64,000 bases of DNA from Liolophura sinensis (taxonomy: Eukaryota; Mollusca; Polyplacophora; Chitonida; Chitonidae): assembly GCF_032854445.1 (NCBI RefSeq), contig NC_088296.1, positions 25,429,897-25,493,896 of the forward strand, read 5' to 3'. Both the position numbers and the translations under genes were made by a program. Below, one piece after another: positions 10,106-21,802 of this stretch (position 1 is the stretch's first letter; each line of letters begins with the position of its first letter). Below the pieces are notes generated by a model. It saw only the letters and a list, made by a program, of their open reading frames with translations. It was not told where the DNA came from and ran no database searches.

Positions 10106-11281
10106 TACATGGCTTGTGGACAGGTTTGCTTTACATCTAGCCAGAGTAATAACATTTGTCTTCATTAATAAACATACATTTCTAATTTTAACATCAAGCA
10201 CCCAAAACTTAATATTCAAATAAAATTTAAAATGACCCCTTCAAAAGTCAAAACCTGGTTGTTGGAACTCTCATTGTATATCTCTAATCACTTGTATGTG
10301 TGAGTGTGTGTTCTCCTTTCAGTATAAAGCCAGTTTATAATTGTCAAATACGGGACACATTTGTCTCATTAAATTAACAAAACATCTGCCACATATTTAA
10401 CATTTTAACATACACGATTCAAAATCTAAATGTTTGACCTATTAATTGGAAAGCTGCATTTTGGGTGCAGTTGTTTCTCCATACACTGACCCCTTTTTTA
10501 TATATGCACATGATCAGTTTAAAGCCATAGGGTAGAGAAAGGTTGGCAGTCACATACATGTACAGCCCAACCATGTCCCCGGCTAGGAATGGTTTAACCC
10601 TTGTTCGTCTCACCCATCACTTCAATTTCAGATCAGTCTGAGTGTACACTTCATTTACGATGATGTAACATTATAGTCAGCAGTGTGACATGAGAAGGGT
10701 TAACTAAAAACAAGCATGGAAAACAGGACTATTACTGTAAGTGTCGCTGTAGACTTTTACAAAGGGCCTGTATCCATTTGAGAAACATCCATCTTGTAGG
10801 TATAAATAATGTATACATGGGGTGAAGAAATACATAAAAACTACCACTGTAGAAGCATTGGTAAAGTGCATGATAAAAACATACAGTTGTTATGTTCAGA
10901 ATTATGGACAGCTCTGACAGACAATATACGTAAGGCCGTTTTGAAAACATCTTTTGTTTGGGCACAAGCTGAATATATCAGGAGATATTAAGGTCGATCA
11001 GAAAAGTGTTTTGTTTTTGCTTCTGGAAGAAGACAGGGATTTTGAAGAAAATGACATGGAGGCAAAAATAAAAAAATATTCAAAAATTCTATAAAAAACA
11101 AAGTACAAAACTTTAGGCAAGAGCCCTTTGGCAGAGGAGGGGGGGGGGGGCTTTGCTTGGATTATGCCCAACGACTATGTTTTTAATGATTGCCTAACAA
11201 GAGCAGTGGATGAACATTAGCCATCCTGCAGGAGTAAATGGCTTCCCTTTTACTCCATTACGAAGATGTAGTGTCACTTAC
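10106..11281. other. Unique sequence with a G-run
   Basis: No array or coding similarity. A run of about ten G lies near 11140-11150. At about 11024 the minus strand has a splice-acceptor-like CCTGTCTTCTTCCAG without a recognisable exon after it. Confidence 0.4.
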
Positions 11282-11330
11282 CACCACTAGGTGTCTCAGT
11301 CACCATGGCGACTGAGTTATCAGTATTCAT
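11282..11330 (-). CDS. Candidate coding exon end on the minus strand
   Basis: The minus strand reads ATG in a strong Kozak context (GTCGCCATGG), then codons for VTETPSGG, then a consensus donor GTAAGT at 11281-11276. An upstream in-frame ATG would add MNTDNSVA. The peptide is too short to identify. The opposite-strand frame 11305-11622 (105 codons, unrecognised) overlaps it. A chance ATG plus donor is quite possible. Confidence 0.25.
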
Positions 11331-11622
11331 CAAGGCAGACTTTTGTCTTTGTGGTCTCACTAAAAGGTCAATTTTTAAGGATGGTCCTGGAGAAGAAATC
11401 ACATTGTATCTGCACCGAGCTCTTCACACCATAAATTCAAATGTAGGACACAACTTAACGACATCCTCAAATCTGCCGAGGACGCTAGCTAATATCGACC
11501 ATTTTATGGACAAGTTTTCTGTGCTACATGTACACAGGCATGGTCAAAAAAATTCGAAGTACTTCCTCTGCTTTTCCAAGAATTCAGTCTTAACAATTTC
11601 AGAAACATCTTTGCTTTTATAG

Positions 11623-11695
11623 GAAGATACGTTGGCAGAAACAAATAGGACTATAAAGATACGTGGGCAGGAACAAATAGGGCTATAAAGATACA
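11623..11695. repeat. Short tandem repeat of about 32-37 bp, two to three copies
   Basis: Copies share AAGATACGTKGGCAG, then AACAAATAGGRCTATA. The third is only a fragment. Confidence 0.75.
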
Positions 11696-12604
11696 TGTCC
11701 ATATTTCACCATCTAGTACCAAAAACAAAGCATCTTTAACTGTTTTAAAAGAACTTTGTGGAGAGAGTCAGTCCCTGGGCCTGCATACATGAAGCCTTCG
11801 TTATGTTTCAAGTCTATCACCACCGAGCACCTGGCCCTGAATGATGATTAAGTCGACATCGCAGGTACATGACCGTAACATACAAGAGAGCATTGTACAA
11901 GAGAACCTTTTTAGATGGGATCTGCAAATGAAACCCCTATCTAGCAAAGCCCTATTGGGATATATTTCGTCTTCTTTTTTTGGTACAGCCTCACAAGAGT
12001 TGTAAAACTCTTTACTTTCCAAAATTACTATTTTTAATTTCTTACGCAAAACATCACAAATATAATATAAATAATAAGCAGAAAATGTTATAGAATATCA
12101 GAATTTTTCTTCTGAGATTTTGTGAATGAAAAGAATGGGGACTTGACATTACCTTCATACATATATAAATGTATTAGCAATTTTGACACGATCATATAAA
12201 CAGCTTTACATATGACTTGTTTGTACAAGCATGCACATGAAAGTGCATTTTAATCTCCTTGCATGAGCCTAATTTAAATGTCATTACCAGCTCAATCTGG
12301 CAACAAAGTAACGGTTTACACATCACTAGGCACAGTTCAATGACTTGGTCAAAAGAGTTCAAAGAGTGTGGAAAATTAAAGCTATAATTGTAAATATGGT
12401 CTTCAATATTTACCTTCTAATGTTTCTGTAAAGGAAAAACGGAACTTTTGTAGCAAATGAAGTGACTCATGTACAAGTATCTTCAACTTCACACAAATTC
12501 ACAACGTTTTCGTAAGTCTTTCTGGAAAAATTCACATCTTTATATAAAAGCTGTTTATTATTTGTACAAAGGTACATGTATCTGGCAATTATCGGCTTGA
12601 TCTG
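11696..12604. other. Unique AT-rich sequence
   Basis: No array or coding similarity. On the minus strand a pyrimidine-rich acceptor (TTCCGTTTTTCCTTTACAG) is followed after only 12 bases (12414-12425) by a donor-like GTAAAT, a microexon-like arrangement of low weight. Confidence 0.4.
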
Positions 12605-12960
12605 ACCACTATTGCCTCATGTAAAGATTTTATGGCCTTCAGTGAGAAATTTGATTCAGTCCAGAGAAGTGTAATCATATAACCAACAAGTTGTTTCTCT
12701 AGACATTTGCCAGGCCACAATGCTTGGCTGGCCTTGGATACTGAGATGAGCAAAATAGCATTGATCTCATCTCTACATGTCCTCATTGCGTCATGTAAAT
12801 ACTTTATGGTTTTCAGTACAAGATTCGATTCAGTCCACAGAAGGCAATTAACCTGAAAATTCAAGAAATGTTTCTCTGGACATATATCTGCCCGTACCAG
12901 CTAGGTCACAATTCCTAGCTGACCTTAGGCATTTAGGATGAACAATAGATGCCTGTTTAC
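12605..12960. repeat. Tandem duplication of about 177 bp, two diverged copies
   Basis: Copy one (about 12605-12780) and copy two (about 12782-12960) share TCATGTAAAKAYTTTATGG, GATTCAGTCCASAGAAG, TTTCTCTRGACAT and an AGCTGACCTTRG-like segment. A minus-strand frame of 91 codons repeats LLWTESN...LK.IK.LH.A twice because of the duplication. I do not consider it a gene. Confidence 0.75.
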
Positions 12961-13237
12961 TAAACCACTATATTCAGATGAGAGCTGCTAGGAAGATTCC
13001 ATGCATGAGCTTTAAGGTCGATGAATGATTATATACTGGTATTTCCCCTTCAAATGGGGAGGATTGTAAGTGTCTTAGCTGTCCATGTTTTTGGCGAGGC
13101 ATTAAATGTCTTTGTAGAATTTCTATACGAAAATGCCAGAATTTAACAACTGATGAAGTTGCAGAAATGTTTGGAGATTATGATGAAGTAGGACAACATG
13201 CATTTAGGTACCTACATTACAACTTCAGCTCTGCATT

Positions 13238-14283
13238 ATAATGCGAGTACAGTACATGGCCAACAACTCTGCATATGTGAGTACAGTACATGGCCAACAG
13301 CTCTGCATATGTGAGTACAGTACATGGCCAACAGCTCTGCATATGCGAGTACAGTACATGGCCAACAGCTCTGCATATGTGAGTACAGTACATGGCCAAC
13401 AGCTCTGCATATGCGAGTACAGTGCATGGCCAACAGCTCTGCATATGTGAGTACAGTACATGGCCAACAGCTCTGCATATGTGAGTACAGTACATGGCCA
13501 ACAGCTCTGCATATGCGAGTACAGTGCATGGCCAACAGTTCTGCATATGTGAGTACAGTACATGGCCAACAGCTCTGCATATGCGAGTACAGTGCATGAC
13601 CAACAGCTCTGCATATGCGATTACAGTGCATGGCCAACAGCTCTGCATATGCGATTACAGTGCATGGCCAACAGCTCTGCATATGTGAGTACAGTACATG
13701 GCCAACAGCTCTGCATATGTGAGTACAGTACATGGCCAACAGTTCTGCATATGTGAGTACAGTACATGGCCAACAGCTCTGTATATGTCAGTACAGTCCA
13801 TGGCCAACAGCTCTGCATATGTGAGTACAGTGCATGGCCAACAGCTCTGCATATGCGAGTACAGTGCATGGCCAACAGCTCTGCATATGCGAGTACAGTG
13901 CATGGCCAACAGCTCTGCATATGCGAGTACAGTGCATGGCCAACAGCTCTGCATATGCGAGTACAGTGCATGGCCAACAGCTCTGCATATGCGAGTACAG
14001 TGCATGGCCAACAGCTCTGCATATGCGAGTACAGTGCATGGCCAACAGCTCTGCATATGCGAGTACAGTGCATGGCCAACAGCTCTGCTTATGCGAGTAC
14101 AGTACATGGCCAACAGCTCTGCATATGTGAGTACAGTACATGGCCAACAGCTCTGCATATGCGAGTACAGTACATGGCCAACAGCTCTGCATATGTGAGT
14201 ACAGTACATGGCCAACAGCTCTACATATGTGAGTACAGTACATCGCCAACAGCTCTGCATATGAGAGTACAGTACATGACCAA
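13238..14283. repeat. 34-bp minisatellite, about 31 copies
   Basis: Unit contains AGTACATGGCCAACAGCTCT then GCATATGTGAGTAC. Two coupled variants exist: GTGAG with AGTACATGG, and GCGAG with AGTGCATGG. The second forms a homogeneous block at about 13825-14095. The period of 34 rotates the frame, so large overlapping ORFs arise on both strands. Every unit has a CATATG palindrome. Confidence 0.97.
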
Positions 14284-14535
14284 CACTCCTCAATACCACC
14301 ATTTATACAATGTATCTGGCCACCATCTCTAATATGTCAGACATCAAGAGCCCGAGAACCTTGAATGCAAATCCTGAAAACTACCAAGCACTGTTTTATT
14401 TTGGACTGGTTGCATGGTCGGTTGGTGTCAACACTGTACTCAAGAATGTGTGATGCAGGGAACAGGGCATTGCCAATTGGTAATATGTTTGCCTTGCAAT
14501 ACTTTAGGTCACATGATAAAAACGTGCCAATAAGC

Positions 14536-14672
14536 CTGGACAATATCCACACTCAACCATGGAAACCCTGGACAATGTCCACACTCAACCATGGAAACCC
14601 TGGACAATGTCCACACTCAACCATGGAAACCCTGGACAATGTCCACACTCAACCATGGAAACCCTGGAAAAT
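14536..14672. repeat. 32-bp minisatellite, about 4 copies
   Basis: Unit CTGGACAATGTCCACACTCA then ACCATGGAAACC, nearly identical copies; the first has CAATATCC and the last ends CTGGAAAATGG. Confidence 0.95.
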
Positions 14673-17109
14673 GGCAGACACATAAATACATTTATCATAA
14701 ATATGGGAGGCAAATAGAAAGAATTAAAACATTCCAAGCAATTATTAATTGATCTTTCATGAAAATTAATCGAAAAAGCTAAGTTCAGAAAAGAAGGTGA
14801 ATTTAAACAGAATGGAATATTTTAGTCTTAGTCTTTAGTCTTGAACACCTGCATTGTTTTTCTTATCCTTTGTTAATTTTATGTGGCCATTTTAAGAAAA
14901 TAATTGTCTGAACATGACAATTTTGAATGATTATTTGTTTCTCCTGGATCCTTGAACAGATATTGACGGCTCCAAATTAGTAAAACATTTACATCTGAAT
15001 AGCACAAAGCTTTCAGAAAACAGCAAGAAATGACGCAAATTACAGCGTCACGCACTCATGGTGTGCGAATAGACAGCCCTTTTTAAATTCCCATGAGTGA
15101 AGACACAAAGGTATTCTTTGATCTCTCAAAATCCTTTCTTATATTCTAAAAGTTGGACATGTGGGGAGGGAGAGGGAGAGGGGGGTGGGTGAACCTTTCC
15201 GGAGAAGCTTTTAAAAAGCTCCTGGTTTTTCAGCTATTCTAGCTATGGACGAGAAGATGCTGCAGGGATGCATGGAGCTTTAATTTGTGGTCCACTTTAA
15301 AAATAGTCTGTCCACAGTCGTGACTGTCAGGAAACAGACCACAATTGCATTTTGAGTTTAAAATAGGATGACAAATCGAACAATCTTTATGTCATAGTCA
15401 ATGGAGTTTCAGTTCATAAATGTAAGTTATTTATCTTGTAGTTTCAATTTTATCTCACAAATCCCGAGGCCATGTGTATATAGGCCTCTGACAGTCCTAA
15501 AATTAGAACAACTACACGGTAGGGAGCTTATGGATGAGCTGGCACTCAAATACAAAATCTCCTCAACACATGTACAATTCCGTATACTGAATGAACCCCA
15601 AAACTTTATCAGTCTTTCCAAAGTCACAAACATGAGTTTTCTTAATCAGACATCTGTCACTTACATGTACACTAATTTCTGCCCTTTAAATTGATTTCAA
15701 ATTGATATGCATCCATTCTTTGATCTTCTCAGAATTTTATCAGCCATACCTGCATGGCTCGGACAAATACGCTGCCTTTCAGATCAGATCATTTATCATT
15801 TAATAGATCTTTTTTCTGCACAATCAAACCCTATCTTGAAAATTTGGGTGTGCCCTGAGCGGTACGCAATTATTATTCTTTTAGTCTTCTTCAAATAATT
15901 GTGCATTTAAATCAAAACTACACTGGAAATGAAAAAAAAGTAGATTTTGAAGAGAAACAGCATTTTGAGAAGCAAAATAAAAAAAAGGCATTTGAGTAGG
16001 TATGCTAACCAAGCATATACCTGTATCTGTAAAGACTGCTACGATCTGGACTGACACCATATGGTCGCACGCGTAATTTGCTTTGAATTCAAATTTTTAT
16101 AAACATCAATAGGGAGCCTGTACTGGTGAACTGAACAGGTAACTGCTGAAGGTATTGTTTTCAGGTTTCACAGCGGTTAGTGTTATTCTTCCCTAAACCT
16201 TCTGAACCATGGTGTTATATCTCATGTTATTTCACAGGAAATAGGAATAATCTTAATATTTCACCTGGGCTATCTTGAGGCTGAAGTAGTGCATTAAAGC
16301 CACAAGCCAAACCTGCTCAACAAGACTTGGATTTGAACTCGCCATCTCACTGTTTACAGCTAGACAACATTTATCAATTACATTAGCTGTCCGAGCCAGC
16401 AAGACTCTCCGGATTGGACATCACAAATATTCTGACCCCTTACAAACCACCGGTCAAATAACGAGTTTCTGGCCAGTATGTACATGCATATACCTTTACT
16501 CTTCCCGTATTATGTAGACTATAACGCTAATTTGTGAAGACAGGTTTCAATTGTCCTGTTCGTGTTTGTACATACAATATGATAGATGTGACACTGTTAA
16601 TGAGCATGATAACAAGTATAAGTATCAAACAAGAAGGACGTCACCTTTGTGCAGCCCACATCATAGCCAGGTGTGCCTTGCATCAGGTGTTTCATATACC
16701 TGTTAATATACACATAAGCAATACAAAAAATCTACAGGTGTTAGGGCCTATACACGTATGCAGTAATTATGACAGGTGTCCTGTGACACAGACAGGATGA
16801 TCAGTCACACGTTTACCGTTATACCTATGAGAATGCTATGATTAACACTTTGATGTATATGTGAACACCTTTTGTAAATACAGGTAGTAAAGTAACAGTC
16901 TCATATCTCATTTTACACTAGCTGTTAGTGTTTGTAATCAGAGAAATACCACACTGAACCACCCCACCAAAACTGTAACTATACAGGGACACATTAACGC
17001 CCCTCTTGATAGCCTCCGGTATGATGAATGGTTGTGAAAATCCACACATCCATGAGATACCTCACACATGCAGGTGTAGGTTCATCTATTAACATGCAGA
17101 ACAACAGGT
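14673..17109. other. Unique sequence, no gene recognised
   Basis: Contains a purine-rich, G-tract segment at about 15160-15192. A plus-strand frame at 15401-15694 has a short protein-like stretch but no splice support. A B-box-like complement, GGATTTGAACTC, near 16329 may be a SINE scrap. Just left, at 14400-14450, a TGGTGTCAACACTGTACTCA string resembles an old SINE family 1 piece. Confidence 0.4.
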
Positions 17110-17123
17110 CATGATATAAGCCT

Positions 17124-17565
17124 CATCACCTGTGAAAGGGGTGTGGGGGGTAGCTGAGTGGGGGAGCCGGGTTCGTGGTGGTGGGGGGGGGGTGGGGGGG
17201 GGGGGGGGCGGGGGGGGGGGACCGAGGGGGAGTTTGCTGGGGTCGTGGTTGGTGTGCGCTGAAACCCGTGCTGAAACCCACCCTGAAATAATGTTTTCTC
17301 TTTTATCAACCAAGTGACATTGGCTGAATGGTTTCTCATCACCTGTGAAAGGGGTGTGGGGGGTAGCTGAGTGGGGGTGCTGTGTTCGGGGGATGGCTGA
17401 GTGGAGGGGGGAGGGTTGAGTTGGTGGTGGTGGTGGGGGGCGGGGGAGGGTTTGGAGATGGAGTTTGCTGGGGTCGTGGTTGGTGTGCGCTGAAACCCGT
17501 GCTGAAACCCACCCTGAAATAATGTTTTCTCTTTTATCAACCAAGTGACATTGGCTGAGTGGTTT
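17124..17565. repeat. Tandem duplication of 213-227 bp with expanded G-tract core
   Basis: Two copies start CATCACCTGTGAAAGGGGTG (17124 and 17337) and end with TTTTATCAACCAAGTGACAT plus TGGCTGARTGGTTT. Their outer parts are nearly identical. The cores differ: copy one has long G runs at about 17181-17221, and copy two has GGTGGTGGTGG and shorter G runs. Minus-strand proline-rich frames of 143-151 codons result from the C-rich complement. Confidence 0.9.
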
Positions 17566-18140
17566 AAATAAAAATGCTTAACAAATTAAGGACAACTTGC
17601 AGTTTATCCTGGACTGGCACAATTTTTTTCACCAGAAATCGGCTAAATTGCATCTCTAGTGAAATAAATGGCGAAAGCCTAGGCAGCCCCTGAATCCTCG
17701 TCTGATGGGCTAACTGAGATACTACTTCCTCTGCCTCAACCCCTCGCCCCTCAAATCCCCCCCCCCCCCCAATTTTATAACGTTTCGCTACTCTCCTGAT
17801 ATACATGTGCGGACAGTGATGACACTAGATGCCACTTTTTAGTACAGTTCTGTGAAGACATTTATATGTACATGTAAGTACAGCACAATCACATGATCAC
17901 TGCAGATTGTATAGCCTTCACAGATCAAGGCATAGCCCCAATCCGCCATTATCATATAGCATGCCAAAAGCAGTTAATGTATGGGGAAAAATTCACACTT
18001 TTCTAGCCATTTCATTGGTCAATGTGCCCAAGTTGGTTGGTTGATAAATCATTTTTTTTTACACAATAGTAAAGTATATATAGCTACCCAGTGAACAATT
18101 GTGATGACCTTTGCGTTTATATTTAAGCTAAAAGACAATG
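17566..18140. other. Unique sequence with a C-run
   Basis: A run of about 14 C lies at about 17757-17770. No coding or repeat family content recognised. Confidence 0.4.
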
Positions 18141-18241
18141 TATGGAAGGATACTGTATCACAACAGTGTGCTATGGATATTTTATCATAGTAGTATGCTA
18201 TGGGTACTGTATCACAGTAGTGTGCTATGGATACTGTATCA
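18141..18241. repeat. 27-bp repeat, about 3.5 copies
   Basis: CTATGGATACTGTATCACAG followed by TAGTGTG, period 27, with a diverged copy TATTTTATCATAGTAGTATG. Confidence 0.85.
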
Positions 18242-18831
18242 GACCTCCTGAATTGGGAAAGGTTCATTTGCATTTATAGAATGTACAGGTGTATGTGATT
18301 GTTTACAACTGCACTCTGTGCAGGTGTAATAATGGTCATGCACTGAAGATATTACAGATAAACTGTGTGGAGCTTCAGGTCCAGCTCTTTCGAGACAAAC
18401 TATCCAGGGCTGGATGTATCCAGACCCATAATGTTGTTCATGGTACATACCTACTCTGTGTTGTATCACAGCCTGTCTAGCTAGTGAGATGAGGTATCCC
18501 AACACTAATGGCACCTGGCATATCTCACCATCAGCTACACCTGGGAGTCTGTGGAAATGTTCCGAGGAGCAAATCTAATGAGCCAAAGTCTGATAAACAG
18601 TTTATCAAAAGTGCATCCATATACATTTAGTCTGCTGCTGTTTTTATAACATAGGTATGTGTAGCTATATGGGAAATTTTCAGTTTAGTTTGATGCGTTG
18701 GAAAATTCAATGGTGGCATAACCCTAAATGTTGCTGCTTGTAGTACAATAAGTGTATATATTCATATTCAAGAGGTATGTTGTATCAATTCAACTCTTAA
18801 GGAAATACAAAAAATATCTTATATTATGTCA

Positions 18832-18857
18832 TATATATATATATATATATATATATG
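18832..18857. repeat. (AT)n microsatellite
   Basis: About 12 uninterrupted AT dinucleotides. Confidence 0.95.
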
Positions 18858-19362
18858 TGATAAAATGAAAGAATGGTGTAATTCCAGTATTAAGGATTGA
18901 GTGAAAATAAACAAAACTGCAACCAGACCCATTTGTGAGCTCTTATTTAAATTTCCGCAACTTTCAACTGTGACCAAATATGTACTTGGGTTTTATAAAA
19001 TCATTAAATTCAACAAAGTTGGGTATAGTCATCACAATTAAGACAACTGGCTGTAAAATCATGAGATAGGAAAATGACACCTGATAAAAACCAAGTCAGA
19101 TATTTACACATACATCCCACTTCTGACAGCTACATGCAAAACTCCAAAAGAAACCAAAATTGCATCTATCAAGAGAACCAACCAAAAATACAACATGTCT
19201 GCATAGTTCACACTTGAGGCTATAATTCAGATAGCGTATTTTTGCTCCACCATGTCAGCAAAAAGTCCATATATTATTCCCTCAAACCGGCAAATCTGTC
19301 CTTAGGATCTTCCAATAACCAACTCTGACTATATGTATACATGGTAGGACTCACAAGTGAAC
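18858..19362. other. Unique AT-rich sequence
   Basis: Nothing recognised. Confidence 0.4.
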
Positions 19363-19842
19363 CTCCCTGATATGGCACTGGGAATTGCAGACCTGATATG
19401 TTAGCAGCTAGACATACACTGTCAAGATGTGACCGATATCATAGCTCATTGATATGGCAGTGGGAATGACCTGATATGTTAACAGCTAGACATGTACTGT
19501 CAAGATATGACCGATATCACAGCTCATTGATATGGCAGTGGGAATGACCTGATATGTTAGCAACTAGACATGCACTGTCAAGATGTGACTGATATCATAG
19601 CTCGTTGATATGGCAGTGGGAATGACCTGATATGTTAGCAGCCAGACATGCACTGTCAAGATGTGACTGATATCATAGCTCGTTGATATGGCAGTGGGAA
19701 TGACCTGATATGTTAGCAGCCAGACATGCACTGTCAAGATGTGACTGATATCATAGCTTGTTGATATGGCAGTGGGAATGACCTGATATGTTAGCAGCCA
19801 GACATGCACTGTCAAGATGTGACTGATATCATAGCTCGTTGA
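19363..19842. repeat. 78-bp minisatellite, about 6 copies
   Basis: Unit contains GATATGGCAGTGGGAATGAC, CTGATATGTTAGCAGCCAGA, CATGCACTGTCAAGATGTGA and CTGATATCATAGCTCGTT. The first two copies are most diverged and the last three almost identical, giving an age gradient along the array. The multiple-of-three period gives a 101-codon minus-strand shadow ORF. Confidence 0.95.
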
Positions 19843-19956
19843 GTAATTAATGTTAAACTGTGAATGCAATAATATTTTTGTTAAATAAATAACACAAAAG
19901 TCTGTTTCATGCGAGATAGAGAAAAGCAGAAAGTGCCAAGAGTAAGCCAGCGGCCT

Positions 19957-20205
19957 TTATTTATGTATTTATTTCAATGGGGTTTTTCATCATATTCAAG
20001 AATATTTCACTTATGTATGTCAGGACTTTTGTGGGAGGAAACAGGGCAGAGCCCGAGGGGAAACCCACAACTATCTGCAGACATACCATGGAGGTGAACC
20101 CAGCATGAGCTGGACCTGAACTCAAAGAGATCATTTGGTGAGAGGGTTCTAGGTGATGGTGCTCCACTTTCACACTAACTACTAGCATTATTAGGCCACG
20201 GAGGC
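19957..20205 (-). mobile_element. SINE family 1, diverged copy with internal deletion
   Basis: Tail complement at left (TTATTTATGTATTTATTTC), then CATATTCAAGAATATTTCAC, GGGAGGAAACAGGGCAGAGC, CCCAGCATGAGCTGGACCTG, and at right GGCCACGGAGGC, the tRNA-like 5' end. The CCGCAGGTTGCTGACAGACC region is mostly deleted. Confidence 0.85.
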
Positions 20206-20384
20206 TTATGCCACCGGCCACGGGCTAGTAATTATCTACTGAACATTCCCACAATCCTCTACTTCATTGATTTTAACATTCAGTCAGCAAGCTGAACATC
20301 TATGTCATATATAAAGGGATAGCAAGTTATCCCCAATGAACATGGAAGCGGGTCCCTTACGTGGCAGAGTGGTTAAAGCTGCCT

Positions 20385-20600
20385 GCCTTTTTAACTCCTA
20401 AAGTACTTTTTTCAGTGGAATTTTTGCATGCTATTATTATGAAAATGATGCTAAAAATTATTTCTTTGTCACTAAAGATGCAATCTTGATAAAACTTCGT
20501 AAATGATTTCTCTACCACTCATACTTCTCTCAGAATGTTTCAAAATATTGGTTGCAGATGTGGTTGAGACACTCAGACAGATAATCCTTTGGTTGCCACA
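20385..20600 (+). repeat. Unclassified dispersed repeat X, copy 2
   Basis: Shares ordered blocks with 5571-5810, including TTTGTCACTAAAGATGCAA, ATGATTTCTCTACCACTCAT, ACTTCTCTCAGAATG and ATATTGGTTGCAGA. Both copies are in the same orientation. Confidence 0.6.
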
Positions 20601-21234
20601 TGTATGACAACATTACATGAGACAATTACACTCAGGAACATACTGTCCAAATCCCACTGTCCTCTAGTTACAGGGGCCTTGGTGGAAATTTTAATTAGCA
20701 TGTAATCAGCGGTGCTGTCTTCTGGTCCGGATGCTGCTAATTAGTTAATACTGGTGTTAATTCCTACATATTTTGAAATTCAGCACATCTGAGCTGCCGG
20801 CTAACAGGCCAAATATAACTGTAGCAGATTTATTTTGTATTTAATACACTGTTTAAACACAATTAATTTTGGACTAAGTACAAAATCAAAGACTTGGCAT
20901 TAAGTTAAATCTGGTATTAAGTCTTAAGACACCTTTTGAACAATTGGACCCTGTAGTTGTCTAGCTTACATGAGGTTTGATGTATGGAGGCTGTTCACCT
21001 CACACCATTCCCATCCAACAGGGTATAAAGTCCTGGGTATGCTGGGTATGTCCTGAAGTGGAGAAGTTCGTCGGTGTAACTACAAAGGTCAGTGGTTTTA
21101 CACTTTGGGCAATGTGGTATCCTTAACCCATGATACACAGGCCGCCATCATGTTAGCAAAAATTCTCCAGTAAGGCATAAAAAAAAACAACAACCATAAA
21201 ACAAAACTCCAGGGGACTTCATGCAAAATTACTT
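20601..21234. other. Unique sequence
   Basis: No coding or repeat family content recognised. Confidence 0.4.
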
Positions 21235-21579
21235 GAACAGCTGAGACTGTAAGTGTTGTTGTCTACACAGATGTATACTGCCACCAAGACATGAAAATCT
21301 GAGACTGCAAGAATTGTTGTCTACATGGATGTATACTGCCACCAAGGTGTGAACAGCTAAGACTGCAAGTATTGTTGTCTACATGGATGTATACTGCCAC
21401 CAAGGTGTGAACAGCTGAGACTGCAAGTATTGTTGTCTACATGGATGTATACTGCCACCAGGGCGTGAACAGCTGAGACTACAAGTGTTGTTGTCTACAT
21501 GGATGTATACTGCCACCAAGGTGTGAACAGCTGAGACTGCAAGTATTGTTGTCTACATGGATGTACACTGCCACCAGGG
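21235..21579. repeat. 58-bp minisatellite, about 6 copies
   Basis: Unit contains GAACAGCTGAGACTGCAAGT, ATTGTTGTCTACATGGATGT and ATACTGCCACCAAGGTGT. The first copy is most diverged. The array ends directly at the left terminal repeat of element T (21580). Confidence 0.95.
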
Positions 21580-21802
21580 CTACCCTAAATGAGCTAAAAT
21601 TCCGTCCAAAACTAACTTATTAAATTTATCGTATTCTGACAATTCTTATGATTCTATAAAAATGGTTTAAGGCTTCTTTGGAACGCATTATGATATCTTG
21701 CTGGAAAAATGTATGTTTCAGGAGCAAAAATAACATTTTACAGCATTTATTGTCCTCTAAAAATGCACTTTTGTGGGCAAAATTTGCAATGATTTAGGGT
21801 AG
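21580..21802 (+). mobile_element. TIR element T, intact copy (MITE-like)
   Basis: A 223-bp element with perfect 11-bp inverted ends: CTACCCTAAAT (21580-21590) and ATTTAGGGTAG (21792-21802). The AT-rich, non-coding interior includes GATATCTTGCTGGAAAAATG, TATGTTTCAGGAGC and CACTTTTGTGGGCAAAATTT. Related copies lie at 24511-25045, 52075-52287 and 55795-55990. I see no clear target-site duplication, so the superfamily is unknown. Confidence 0.7.

Noticed and set aside
12589-12864. Minus-strand frame with an internal peptide repeat
   Set aside because: The repeated peptide is only the translation of a 177-bp duplication; changes are not concentrated at silent positions and no splice sites flank it.
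13217-14332. Many overlapping ORFs on both strands
   Set aside because: 34-bp repeat rotates through all frames; none has an independent start, domain or end.
17089-17544. Proline-rich minus-strand protein
   Set aside because: It arises from C-runs opposite G-tracts in a duplicated non-coding segment.
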